Positions 9,739 through 17,397 of a DNA stretch of 54,880 nt are shown here, one piece after another. The first letter of the stretch is position 1. The number at the start of each line of letters is the position of its first letter. The position numbers and the translations under genes are program-made. The stretch lies in the NCBI GenBank assembly GCA_905214875.1, contig CAJMNR010000028.1, forward strand, positions 1-54,880. Direction: 5' to 3'. This DNA comes from an uncultured bacterium. GTDB lineage: Bacteria > Bacillota > Clostridia > Lachnospirales > Lachnospiraceae. The notes beneath the pieces are model-generated. The model saw nothing but the letters and a program-made list of their open reading frames with translations. It searched no databases and had not been told where the DNA came from.

Positions 9739-9758
9739 ACGATTATCAGAATAATCGT
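9739..9758. promoter_or_regulatory. Perfect palindrome upstream of perR
   Basis: ACGATTAT and ATAATCGT flank the 4-base spacer CAGA. It lies just upstream of a TTGACA at 9767-9772 and resembles Fur-family half-sites in its GATTAT/ATAATC core, but does not follow the 7-1-7 layout. Confidence 0.5.
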
Positions 9759-9766
9759 CAAGTTCA

Positions 9767-9809
9767 TTGACATATAAATAAAAGTATGATAATTTAATAA
9801 TGATTACTG
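9767..9809 (+). promoter_or_regulatory. perR promoter with PerR-like box
   Basis: TTGACA at 9767-9772 is followed by GATAAT at 9788-9793. An imperfect 7-1-7 box, TAATAATGATTACTG, covers 9795-9809 and shares its right half, ATTACTG, with the perfect box in front of the rubrerythrin gene. This layout implies autoregulation. Confidence 0.6.
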
Positions 9810-9826
9810 TTATGGAGGTGAAGAAT

Positions 9827-10228
9827 ATGAATACGCCGCTAAAGTATAGTAGGCAAAGAGAGTCCATTAAAGAATATTTAATGAGTACAAAAGAACATCC
9901 AACGGCAGATATGGTATATCAGCATGTGCGTCAGATTTATCCGAAGGTTAGTCTTGGTACGGTTTATCGTAATTTAAACTTATTAGCTGAGATTGGTGAG
10001 GTTATAAAGATTGATTGCGGCGATGGATATGATCACTTTGATGCAAATATCGAACCACATTATCATGTAGTGTGTAACAAATGTAGTAAGGTTTACGATT
10101 TAGAAATGGAGCCGATTGGCCATATAGATGTATTGGCAGGCGCTCATTTTAAGGGGAAAATAACAGGGCATAACCTAATGTTTTTTGGAATTTGCGAGGA
10201 ATGCCTAGAAAATGAAATACAAGAATAA
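9827..10228 (+). CDS. perR: Peroxide-responsive Fur-family repressor PerR
   Basis: From the ATG at 9827 the product has 133 residues. This start is chosen because GGAGGTG lies seven bases before it; an earlier ATG at 9800 lies inside the operator. An N-terminal winged helix contains HPTADMVYQHV and SLGTVYRNLNLL. The dimer domain has the metal-site stretch FDANIEPHYHVVC with D, H and H, and two zinc pairs, CNKC and CEEC. The Asp in FDAN at the regulatory metal site fits PerR better than Fur or Zur. PerR loses DNA binding when peroxide oxidises its iron-bound His residues. The next gene is a reverse rubrerythrin with a matching operator. Confidence 0.85.
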   Translation: MNTPLKYSRQRESIKEYLMSTKEHPTADMVYQHVRQIYPKVSLGTVYRNLNLLAEIGEVIKIDCGDGYDHFDANIEPHYHVVCNKCSKVYDLEMEPIGHIDVLAGAHFKGKITGHNLMFFGICEECLENEIQE

Positions 10229-10312
10229 GCAGGGGAATTAAGATACGTTAGGAGCAATCTGGATGTATCTTTCTTTTGTCTAAATTATATTTATAAATTT
10301 TTAAAAAAGTTA

Positions 10313-10364
10313 TTGACAATTAATCCTCATTAGAGTATTATAATAATAACAGTAATGATTACTG
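10313..10364 (+). promoter_or_regulatory. Rubrerythrin promoter with perfect PerR-like box
   Basis: TTGACA at 10313-10318 and TATTAT at 10336-10341 are 17 bases apart. The perfect 7-1-7 palindrome CAGTAATGATTACTG at 10350-10364 covers the expected start of transcription. It has the layout of PerR boxes, so repression would be lifted by oxidants. Confidence 0.8.
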
Positions 10365-10421
10365 ATTTGTGAATGACATAATAGATTTAATATAAATTAA
10401 AAATAAAAGGAGATTATAACT

Positions 10422-10967
10422 ATGAAAAAATATGTATGTACAGTATGCGGTTACGTTTATGAAGGAGAATTCGCTCCAGAAAAATGTCCAACATGTGGCG
10501 TTGGTGCTGAAAAATTCGCTATCCAATCTGGTGAAAGAACTTGGGCTTGTGAACACGTTGTAGGTGTTGCTCAAGGTGCTAGCGAAGACATCATGGAAGA
10601 CTTAAGAGCAAACTTCATGGGCGAATGCCAAGAAGTTGGTATGTACCTTGCTATGGCTAGAGTAGCTCATAGAGAAGGATACCCAGAAATCGGTTTATAC
10701 TGGGAAAAAGCTGCTTACGAAGAAGCTGAACACGCAAGCAAATTCGCTGAATTATTAGGTGAAGTAGTAACTGATTCTACTAAGAAAAACCTTGAAATGC
10801 GTGTTGAAGCTGAAAACGGTGCAACTGCTGGTAAATTCGATTTAGCTAGACGTGCAAAAGAAGCTAACTTAGATGCAATCCATGACACAGTTCATGAAAT
10901 GGCTAAAGACGAAGCTCGTCACGGAAGAGCATTCGAAGGTTTATTAAACAGATACTTCGGTAAATAA
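10422..10967 (+). CDS. Reverse rubrerythrin (peroxide/oxygen detoxification)
   Basis: The 181-residue protein has its rubredoxin domain at the N-terminus (Cys 6, 9, 22 and 25, in CTVCGYVY and CPTCG) and the diiron four-helix domain behind it, the reverse of classical rubrerythrin. Diiron ligands are visible in ECQEVGMY, YEEAEH and DEARHG. In clostridia reverse rubrerythrin acts as the last component of NADH-peroxidase and oxidase chains, and is strongly derepressed when PerR is lost. The start follows AAAGGAG. Strong bias towards preferred codons suggests high expression. The gene is transcribed alone and ends before paired terminators. Confidence 0.94.
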   Translation: MKKYVCTVCGYVYEGEFAPEKCPTCGVGAEKFAIQSGERTWACEHVVGVAQGASEDIMEDLRANFMGECQEVGMYLAMARVAHREGYPEIGLYWEKAAYEEAEHASKFAELLGEVVTDSTKKNLEMRVEAENGATAGKFDLARRAKEANLDAIHDTVHEMAKDEARHGRAFEGLLNRYFGK

Positions 10968-11038
10968 TTAAAAGCTATAATTTTATTAACAAAAAACTCC
11001 AAACAAAACAAATAAAAACCCTATAAATAAACTATTCT

Positions 11039-11081
11039 ATAACGGTTTAACCCTGTTCTCATGATTAAAATAAACCGTTAT
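11039..11081. terminator. First hairpin after rubrerythrin
   Basis: ATAACGGTTTA at 11039-11049 pairs with TAAACCGTTAT at 11071-11081. There is no clear T-run, so it may stabilise or assist the next hairpin rather than terminate alone. Confidence 0.5.
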
Positions 11082-11091
11082 CTATTCTCAG

Positions 11092-11131
11092 AAAAAAGGG
11101 GCTGTTGCATTAAGCGGCAGTCCCTTTTTTT
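11092..11131. terminator. Bidirectional terminator between rubrerythrin and hydA
   Basis: AAAAAAGGG plus CTG pair with CAG plus CCCTTTTTT; the A-run and T-run allow use in both directions, for the rightward rubrerythrin gene and the leftward hydrogenase operon. Confidence 0.85.
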
Positions 11132-11197
11132 GGCATAAAAGTTCGTAGACAAAATCGTATAGTACGAAACATGTGAGTTTATTTTTACGGATAACAA

Positions 11198-12943
11198 TTA
11201 GTTCACATGTCGTTTTACATAGGTAGTATGTAAAATCTTGTGTGCCTTTTCGCTTCCAGGAGCACTTAAGTATTCTGCATAGAGCGTTTTGATGTAAGGA
11301 TTTTCATGCGAACGACGAATTGCATTATTAGCATCTTGTTCATAAAGAACTTTAGCTCTTATAGAACGAACGTCTTCGAAGTTACGCACACTTGCAGGTA
11401 CATGAGGTTGTCCGCCACCGTTGATGCAGCCGCCAGGGCATCCCATTATTTCTATAAAATGATAGGATTTTTCATGCCGTTTCACTCTTTGCAGAAGCTC
11501 TTTGGCATTGCTAAGACCAGAGGCAACAGCTACATTTATGGTGTTTCCATTAAGTAATAAGCTAGCTTCCTTAATACCTTCCATTCCACGTACCGTATTG
11601 AATTCGATTGGTGCATCATTATTTTCCCCTGTGAGTTTCCATACAGCAGTACGGAGAGCTGCTTCCATCACGCCACCAGTAGCACCGAAGATTACGGCTG
11701 CACCGGAAGACATTCCTAATGGATCATCAAACTCTTCATCAGGTAGGGATCTGAAGTTAAGTCCGACTTTGTTTATCATTCGTGCGAGTTCTCTTGTTGT
11801 AATTGCTATATCGACATCAGGCATGCCTGCAGCATCCTGATTATCTCTACCAATTTCATATTTCTTGGCAGTACAAGGCATTACACTTACCATCACGATT
11901 GAGGAAGGATCAATGCCCATCTTTTCAGCATAATAGGTTTTGGCAATGGAACCAAACATTTGTTGTGGAGATTTACAGCTGGAAAGATTGTCTGTCATTT
12001 CAGGAAAATAGTGTTCACAATATTTTATCCATCCAGGAGAACATGAGGTAATGAGTGGAAGGCTAGTTCCTGTCTGTAGACGCTCAAGAAACTCATGTGC
12101 TTCTTCCATAATGGTCAAGTCGGCAGAGAAGTTGGTATCAAAGACTTTATCAAAACCGAGTCTTCGTAATGCAGCAACCATCTTTCCTTGTACATCTGTT
12201 CCAATCGGATAACCAAAACATTCACCTAAAGCGGCACGAACTGCAGGAGCAGTTTGTACAAGCACGGTTTTTTTAGGATCAGCGATGGCGTCAAATACTT
12301 GCGTTGTATAATCTTTTTCTGAGAGTGCACCTGTAGGACATACAGCAATGCACTGACCGCAGGATACACAGCTTGTATCTGCAAGGTCCATTTCAAATGC
12401 ACAGCCGATGTTGGTGTTAAATCCACGTTGGTTTGCACCGATTACACCGACGCTTTGGACTTGAGAACAGACAGCGACACATCTTCTGCAGAGGATGCAC
12501 TTCGAGTTATCACGATACATATGTGCGGCGGAGGAATCAATCGAGCTTTTTGGCTGCTCGCCTTTATAATAGTTCTCATCCTCTACATTCAATTCTTTGC
12601 ATAGTTTTTGTAATTCACAATCCTGACTTCTAACACAGGAAAGGCAGGACTTGTTATGATTTGATAGAAGAAGCTGCAATGTCTTTTTTCTAGAGTCTAA
12701 TACACGTTTGGTGTTCGTAAAGACTTCCATTTGATCGGCAACTGGGTAGACGCAAGAGGCAACTAAGCTTCTGGCACCTTTCACTTCTACAACGCAGATT
12801 CGGCAGGCCCCAATTTCATTAATATCCTTTAGATAGCATAGGGTAGGAATATCAATATGGGCAATACGTGCAGCTTCTAATATAGTAGAGCCCTTGGGCG
12901 CTTCTACTGTCTGACCGTTTATTTTTAATGTTACAGTCTCCAT
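11198..12943 (-). CDS. hydA: [FeFe]-hydrogenase catalytic subunit HydA/HndD
   Basis: The 581-residue subunit starts with a 2Fe-2S ferredoxin domain (CYLKDINEIGACRICVVEV), then a His-ligated cluster region (HNKSCLSCVRSQDC), two 4Fe-4S motifs (CILCRRCVAVC, CVSCGQCIAVC), and the H-cluster domain. The H-cluster loops are TSCSPGW (about residue 304), MPCTAKKYE (about 354) and GCPGGCINGGGQP (about 498). The first loop has Ser at the second position of the usual Cys pair. The size and domain order match the NADH-linked, electron-bifurcating type. It is the last gene of a leftward operon that encodes all partner subunits. AAAGGAGG precedes the ATG. Confidence 0.95.
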   Translation of the reverse strand: METVTLKINGQTVEAPKGSTILEAARIAHIDIPTLCYLKDINEIGACRICVVEVKGARSLVASCVYPVADQMEVFTNTKRVLDSRKKTLQLLLSNHNKSCLSCVRSQDCELQKLCKELNVEDENYYKGEQPKSSIDSSAAHMYRDNSKCILCRRCVAVCSQVQSVGVIGANQRGFNTNIGCAFEMDLADTSCVSCGQCIAVCPTGALSEKDYTTQVFDAIADPKKTVLVQTAPAVRAALGECFGYPIGTDVQGKMVAALRRLGFDKVFDTNFSADLTIMEEAHEFLERLQTGTSLPLITSCSPGWIKYCEHYFPEMTDNLSSCKSPQQMFGSIAKTYYAEKMGIDPSSIVMVSVMPCTAKKYEIGRDNQDAAGMPDVDIAITTRELARMINKVGLNFRSLPDEEFDDPLGMSSGAAVIFGATGGVMEAALRTAVWKLTGENNDAPIEFNTVRGMEGIKEASLLLNGNTINVAVASGLSNAKELLQRVKRHEKSYHFIEIMGCPGGCINGGGQPHVPASVRNFEDVRSIRAKVLYEQDANNAIRRSHENPYIKTLYAEYLSAPGSEKAHKILHTTYVKRHVN

Positions 12944-12972
12944 AATAACCTCCTTTTTCTACAATAGATTTG

Positions 12973-14763
12973 TTATTTTTTAATGATGGCACCAAACTTA
13001 CATTTCTCCATACAAGCACCACATTTGATGCATTTTTCAGGATCAATGACGTGAGGATGTTTTACTGTGCCGCTAATTGCGCCAGCAGGGCAGTTTCGTG
13101 CACACATCGTGCAGCCTTTACATTTGTCTGCAATGATCTCATAGCGAAGTAAAGCTTTGCAGACGCCGGCAGGACATTTCTTGTCCACTACATGGGCAAT
13201 ATATTCATCTTTAAAATAACGAAGAGTAGAAAGAACAGGGTTTGGAGCAGTCTGTCCTAATCCACATAAGGAGTTATCTTTTATGTAATAACAGAGCTCT
13301 TCTAATTTGTCTAAATCTTCAAGAGTTCCGTTTCCCTTTGTAATCTTATCAAGAAGCTCTAACAAACGTTTTGTACCAATACGGCAAGGAGTGCATTTGC
13401 CACAGGATTCATCAACGGTAAACTGTAGGAAGAACTTAGCGATATCAACCATACAGTTATCCTCGTCCATGACAATGAGACCACCGGAACCCATCATGGA
13501 GCCGATATTGATTAAGTTGTCATAGTCAATTGGAATATCGAAATGTTCTGCAGGGATACAACCACCAGATGGCCCACCGGTTTGTGCCGCTTTAAACTTC
13601 TTCCCATTTGGAATACCGCCACCGATTTCTTCGATAATTTCTCGAAGCGTTGTTCCCATTGGAATTTCAACAAGACCGGTATTGTTGATTTTTCCTCCTA
13701 GCGCAAATACTTTGGTTCCTTTTGATTTCTCAGTTCCCATACAGGAAAACCACTTTGGACCGTTTAAAATGATTTGTGGAATATTGGCGTAGGTTTCTAC
13801 ATTATTTAAAATCGTTGGTTTACCGAAAAGCCCTTTTTGTGCAGGAAATGGTGGCCTTGGTCTAGGTTCGCCACGTTTTCCCTCGATAGAAGTCATTAAG
13901 GCAGTTTCTTCGCCGCATACAAAGGCACCTGCACCAAGGCGAAGTCCAATATCAAAATCAAACCCCGAGTCAAAAATATTGGTTCCTAAAAGTCCATATT
14001 CTCGAGCTTGGTGAATGGCGATTTTTAGTCTGGCTACTGCAATTGGATATTCAGCACGAACATATATATATCCTTGGGATGCACCGATAGCATAACCGGC
14101 AATAGCCATTGCTTCAAGTACAGCATGAGGATCACCTTCAAGTACAGAACGATCCATGAAAGCTCCAGGGTCTCCTTCATCTGCATTGCAACAAACATAT
14201 TTCTGATCGGCATCGTTGCCTTTGGCAAGTTTCCACTTGATTCCGGTAGGGAAACCACCGCCACCACGGCCTCTAAGGCCACTATCTGTAATAATCTGTA
14301 TTACGTCATCAGGAGTCATGGAAGTAACGACCCTTCCAAGAGCTTCATAGCCTCCTGTTCCTATGTATTCTTCAATGTTTTCTGGATTGATTACACCGCA
14401 GTTTCGAAGCGCGATACGGTGTTGCTTCTTATAAAAATCTGTATCAGATAGACATTTGACATCGCCGGCATCAGTAATAGTTTCTTTATATAGAAGACGC
14501 TTTACAATACGTCCTTTTAGTAAATGCTCTTCTACAATCTCGGGAATATCTTCTACTTTGACCATGGAGTAGAAGCTTGCTTCGGGATATATGATCATAA
14601 TTGGACCAAGGGCACATAGGCCATGGCAGCCAGTCTGAACAACACAGACTTCCTTGCTTAACCCTTGTTTTTCAATCTCAGTTTGTAGTGCCTTAATGAT
14701 TTCACCACTTCCGGAGGAAGTACAGCCGGTTCCACCACAAACAAGGACGTGTGAACGATACAT
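12973..14763 (-). CDS. hydB: Bifurcating hydrogenase flavoprotein subunit HydB/HndC (NuoF-like)
   Basis: The 596-residue subunit has an N-terminal thioredoxin-like 2Fe-2S domain (CGGTGC ... TGCHGLC, about 9-53), a NuoF core with the nucleotide-binding GRGGGGFPTG (about 163-175) and FVCGEETAL (about 278), a 4Fe-4S motif CGKCTPCR (about 452), and a C-terminal double 4Fe-4S ferredoxin (CKGCTMCARNC, CIKCGACMEKC). It binds FMN and NAD(H) and passes electrons between NADH, ferredoxin and HydA. AAAGGAGG precedes the ATG, and the gap to hydA is 29 bases. Confidence 0.95.
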   Translation of the reverse strand: MYRSHVLVCGGTGCTSSGSGEIIKALQTEIEKQGLSKEVCVVQTGCHGLCALGPIMIIYPEASFYSMVKVEDIPEIVEEHLLKGRIVKRLLYKETITDAGDVKCLSDTDFYKKQHRIALRNCGVINPENIEEYIGTGGYEALGRVVTSMTPDDVIQIITDSGLRGRGGGGFPTGIKWKLAKGNDADQKYVCCNADEGDPGAFMDRSVLEGDPHAVLEAMAIAGYAIGASQGYIYVRAEYPIAVARLKIAIHQAREYGLLGTNIFDSGFDFDIGLRLGAGAFVCGEETALMTSIEGKRGEPRPRPPFPAQKGLFGKPTILNNVETYANIPQIILNGPKWFSCMGTEKSKGTKVFALGGKINNTGLVEIPMGTTLREIIEEIGGGIPNGKKFKAAQTGGPSGGCIPAEHFDIPIDYDNLINIGSMMGSGGLIVMDEDNCMVDIAKFFLQFTVDESCGKCTPCRIGTKRLLELLDKITKGNGTLEDLDKLEELCYYIKDNSLCGLGQTAPNPVLSTLRYFKDEYIAHVVDKKCPAGVCKALLRYEIIADKCKGCTMCARNCPAGAISGTVKHPHVIDPEKCIKCGACMEKCKFGAIIKK

Positions 14764-14776
14764 GTGAATTCCTCCT

Positions 14777-15151
14777 TTAAGATCCGATTGCTTGGGAAAT
14801 GGTGTACTCAGTTACCACTTGTCCACGAATCAGGTGTTGGTCGACTACTTCTAATGCTTTTTCAGGGGTCATCTTTACATAAGTGACCTTTTCTTTTCCG
14901 GGTTCCATTACTTCAACGATTGGCTCATATTGACAAAGGCCGATACATCCAGTCTGCGTAACGGTCACATTGCTAAGGCCTTTCTCTAATACGGCATCAG
15001 AGAGCGTGGTAAGTACAGGTCTGGCCCCACTCGCAATACCACAGGTAGCCATGCCGACAACGACTCGTGTTCCGGTCTCATCCTCTGATCTAAGGCCTAC
15101 TTGTCCCTGCATCCGCTCGCGAATGGCACGTAGTTCCTCTAGCGATTTCAT
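14777..15151 (-). CDS. Thioredoxin-like 2Fe-2S ferredoxin subunit (HndB-like)
   Basis: A 124-residue protein with the four-cysteine thioredoxin-like ferredoxin pattern: ATCGIASGA and TGCIGLCQYEP with further Cys spacing typical of the NuoE fold. It resembles the HndB subunit found in four-subunit NADP/NAD-linked [FeFe]-hydrogenases. It lies 13 bases before hydB and follows a strong TAGGAGG site. It would act as an electron relay or accessory subunit; its exact place in the complex cannot be read from the sequence. Confidence 0.85.
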   Translation of the reverse strand: MKSLEELRAIRERMQGQVGLRSEDETGTRVVVGMATCGIASGARPVLTTLSDAVLEKGLSNVTVTQTGCIGLCQYEPIVEVMEPGKEKVTYVKMTPEKALEVVDQHLIRGQVVTEYTISQAIGS

Positions 15152-15177
15152 AGAATATACCTCCTATAAATGTAGCA

Positions 15178-15735
15178 TTACAGAATATTTCCACCATCTA
15201 CGGCTAATTTATTCTCCGCTAAATATTCTTTTATATAATTTGATACTTCCTTAGTGTTTAATGGGATATCTTTAAGAATTGTTCGAAATGTTCTTGTATC
15301 TAACTCGAAAGAACGTTCATCATATGAGTAGATATAATCAAAGTCTATCGTTGGATTACAAGTTATTAGAGAGTGTATTGAAGCGGTAATATCGCCTAGT
15401 GGCATTCTATCAATATGTGATAGAACAAAGGAGGCATCTACAGTAGTCCCTTCCCCTACAGTAGAAGTGATATGAAAAGTTCCCCCTGCGGCTTCAGCCT
15501 GAGATTTGAAGAAGGGAATGCCAAGACCAACATTTCTTGTGGTTCGAGTTGTATAGAAAGGATCAACAACACAAGAAAGCTGTTCTTCTGTCATACCATT
15601 ACCGTTATCTTTGATCTTTATCGTTAAGAAATCCATTGCGGTATTTACGGTTATATGTATTATAACGAGCGTAGCACCTGCAACAATGGAATTATTCGTA
15701 ATATCTAATATATTAAGAGAAAGTTCAGGCATCAT
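15178..15735 (-). CDS. GHKL-type ATP-binding protein of the hydrogenase operon
   Basis: A 185-residue protein consisting of a histidine-kinase-like ATPase domain: N box LNILDITNNS, G1 KDNGNGMT, F box DPFYTTR, G2 NVGLGIPFF. There is no phosphoacceptor histidine domain, sensor domain or membrane segment. Proteins of this type recur inside clostridial hydrogenase operons, always next to the NuoE-like subunit. A kinase-like regulatory role is possible, but no function is established to my knowledge. The start (15735 or the next codon, also ATG) has no clear ribosome site and follows the hydC stop by 5 bases, so translation is probably coupled. Confidence 0.8.
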   Translation of the reverse strand: MMPELSLNILDITNNSIVAGATLVIIHITVNTAMDFLTIKIKDNGNGMTEEQLSCVVDPFYTTRTTRNVGLGIPFFKSQAEAAGGTFHITSTVGEGTTVDASFVLSHIDRMPLGDITASIHSLITCNPTIDFDYIYSYDERSFELDTRTFRTILKDIPLNTKEVSNYIKEYLAENKLAVDGGNIL

Positions 15736-15740
15736 ACAGT

Positions 15741-16235
15741 TTACGCGTATTTCGCTAAAATTTCATCAATGTCATCGATTGTAAGGCGGCCATATACATC
15801 GTCATTTACAGTTAAAACTGGTGCGAGGCCACAAGCACCGATACAACGACATGCATCAAGAGAAAACTTTCCATCAGGTGTACATTCGCCACCTTGAATA
15901 CCAAGTGTCTCAGTAAGCTTATTGTAGATATCTCCAGAACCTTTAACATAGCAAGCAGTGCCAAGACATACGGAAATCTGATATTTTCCCTTTGGATTAA
16001 GAGAGAATTGAGAGTAGAAAGTAACTACACCATAGATTTTCTCTAAAGGAATATCCATTTCATTCGAGATAATTGTTTGTACTTCGATAGGTAGATATCC
16101 GTAAATATCTTGAGCTTGTTGAAGCACTGGCATAAGAGAACCTTTGTCATCTTTATATGCCGCAATGATCTGCATTAGTTCTGCTTCTTGTTCTTTTGTC
16201 CCGTTAAATGGAACAGTGGACGTTTTGGAACTCAT
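15741..16235 (-). CDS. hydC: Bifurcating hydrogenase small subunit HydC/HndA (NuoE-like)
   Basis: The 164-residue subunit is a NuoE-type thioredoxin-like 2Fe-2S protein. The helical N-domain contains VLQQAQDIYGYLP and YGVVTFYSQF; the cluster Cys residues are in CLGTAC and DACRCIGAC. It transfers electrons in the NADH-linked hydrogenase. The ATG at 16235 follows AAGGAGG. An upstream ATG in the same frame at 16298 would add 21 residues and lacks a ribosome site. It is the first gene of the leftward operon hydC, GHKL ATPase, HndB-like, hydB, hydA. Confidence 0.93.
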   Translation of the reverse strand: MSSKTSTVPFNGTKEQEAELMQIIAAYKDDKGSLMPVLQQAQDIYGYLPIEVQTIISNEMDIPLEKIYGVVTFYSQFSLNPKGKYQISVCLGTACYVKGSGDIYNKLTETLGIQGGECTPDGKFSLDACRCIGACGLAPVLTVNDDVYGRLTIDDIDEILAKYA

Positions 16236-16320
16236 TGTTTTACCTCCTTGATTAATTTTTATAAATATATGAAGGAAAACCTTCATAGTATTTCGCATTT
16301 ATGCTTGATTTAACATAGTC

Positions 16321-16329
16321 ATTATAGCA
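16321..16329 (-). promoter_or_regulatory. Extended -10 promoter candidate, hydrogenase operon
   Basis: On the minus strand TGC precedes a perfect TATAAT, 86 bases before hydC. A TTGTA/TACAA repeat at 16336-16352 overlaps the place of the -35. No good -35 hexamer is present. Confidence 0.55.
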
Positions 16330-16421
16330 TACAAGTTGTAAAAAATCTACAAGGTTATACATATTTGAAAAAGAAGAAAAAAGTAAAAATATATAAAATT
16401 ATTTATGAATGCCATGAAAAT

Positions 16422-16459
16422 TTGTTAATAATTTAACTATTCTTCGAATATGATTTCAA
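16422..16459 (-). promoter_or_regulatory. Rex operator overlapping a second hydrogenase promoter
   Basis: TTGTTAATAATTTAACTA at 16422-16439 differs from the Rex consensus TTGTTAANNNNTTAACAA at one conserved base. On the minus strand TTGAAA (16454-16459) and TTAAAT (16431-16436) are 17 bases apart, so the operator would cover the -10 of a leftward promoter. Rex represses fermentation genes when NADH is low. Confidence 0.65.
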
Positions 16460-16473
16460 ATTTTTGGAATGTA

Positions 16474-16502
16474 TTGCAAAAAATAGGGGCGAATGTTATA
16501 CT
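16474..16502 (+). promoter_or_regulatory. Promoter of the H2-sensing operon
   Basis: TTGCAA and TATACT are 17 bases apart, with TG one base before the -10. Transcription would start near 16509 and run through the eight downstream genes. Apart from the two promoter sets and the Rex box, the 362 bases between hydC and the first rightward gene hold no gene. Confidence 0.65.
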
Positions 16503-16597
16503 TTTTGCATGCTGTAAGAAATTTACAAATAAATAATAATTCGATTAATATGAATAATAATTCAACTTGTTATTAAGGTAAGCGAGGAGGGGCTGTA

Positions 16598-16948
16598 GTG
16601 ACCGTTCGTGAAGTATGTAAAGCTTTAGATGCAAAGGTGGTTTGTGGGGCAGAATTTCTTGAAAAGGATGTACATAATGCTTGTGGGTCAGATATGTTAA
16701 GTGATGTTTTAGCATTTGTTAAGGATCAATCAGTGCTTCTGACGGGATTGTGTAATGCACAGGTAATACGAACCGCTGAGATGATGGATATCATATGTAT
16801 AGTGTTTGTAAGGGGGAAAGGGCCAGATAAGGCAATGGAAGAGTTGGCGGCAAGTTTGGGAATCGTGTTAATGACTACAAGCCATAGAATGTTTAGTGCG
16901 TGCGGAATATTATATGAACATGGACTTCGAGGGGGGGCATCGGATTGA
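16598..16948 (+). CDS. Single-domain DRTGG protein (first copy)
   Basis: A 116-residue protein that is just one DRTGG-like domain: TVREVCKALDAKVVCGAEFLEKDV, then GSDMLSDVLAF, and RTAEMMDIICIVFVRGKGP. DRTGG domains occur in phosphotransacetylases, CBS-type pyrophosphatases and HPr kinases, where they act as ligand-binding or assembly modules. Stand-alone copies are typical of hydrogenase-associated operons in clostridia. Translation starts at GTG after GAGGAGGGG. The stop overlaps the start of the next gene by a TTGA, implying coupling. A second, divergent copy lies three genes downstream. Confidence 0.75.
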   Translation: MTVREVCKALDAKVVCGAEFLEKDVHNACGSDMLSDVLAFVKDQSVLLTGLCNAQVIRTAEMMDIICIVFVRGKGPDKAMEELAASLGIVLMTTSHRMFSACGILYEHGLRGGASD

Positions 16949-17373
16949 GTACCTCGATACAGCTTCAATATATAGTTTCTTCGGATGATTTCACAAGGGC
17001 CGGAGGGGCATCGAGTGATGTGAAAAGTAAATTAAAGAAGCTTGGATTTTCACCGGATGTAGTTCGACGGGTAGCCATCGTGATGTATGAGGGAGAGATT
17101 AATATGGTCATTCATGCCCATGGAGGAATGATAGATGTTGTAATATCAGAAGAAGAGATTAGGATACGATTAGAGGACAAAGGACCAGGAATACCAGATA
17201 TTGAACTTGCCATGCAGGAGGGATATTCCACGGCACCGGATAATATACGTACGTTAGGTTTTGGCGCAGGAATGGGACTGCCAAATATGAAGAAATATGC
17301 GGATTATATGGATATTCAGACTGTACTCGGGAAAGGGACAACCGTACTTATGAAGGTTTTTGCAAAATCATAA
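16945..17373 (+). CDS. RsbW/SpoIIAB-like ATP-binding (anti-sigma factor type) protein
   Basis: A 142-residue GHKL ATPase of the anti-sigma/serine-kinase type. The N box is YEGEINMVIHAHGG, G1 is EDKGPGIPD and G2 is GFGAGMGLPN. Relatives phosphorylate a Ser in STAS-domain antagonists, or hold a sigma factor. No STAS protein or sigma factor is encoded in this window, so the partner is unknown; a SpoIIE-like phosphatase five genes downstream is a logical counterpart. Translation starts at TTG, overlapping the upstream stop, behind an AGGGGGG run. Confidence 0.82.
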   Translation: MSTSIQLQYIVSSDDFTRAGGASSDVKSKLKKLGFSPDVVRRVAIVMYEGEINMVIHAHGGMIDVVISEEEIRIRLEDKGPGIPDIELAMQEGYSTAPDNIRTLGFGAGMGLPNMKKYADYMDIQTVLGKGTTVLMKVFAKS

Positions 17374-17397
17374 TTGTTCAGTTTGAAAGGAGAACGC

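Noticed and set aside
10359..10574. Leftward open frame over the rubrerythrin promoter
   Set aside because: It covers the promoter, PerR box and gene start on the other strand and has no ribosome site.
16336..16352. TTGTA/TACAA repeat as a Rex site
   Set aside because: Only 5-bp arms and a total length of 17 rather than 18 bases; the site at 16422-16439 is a much better match.
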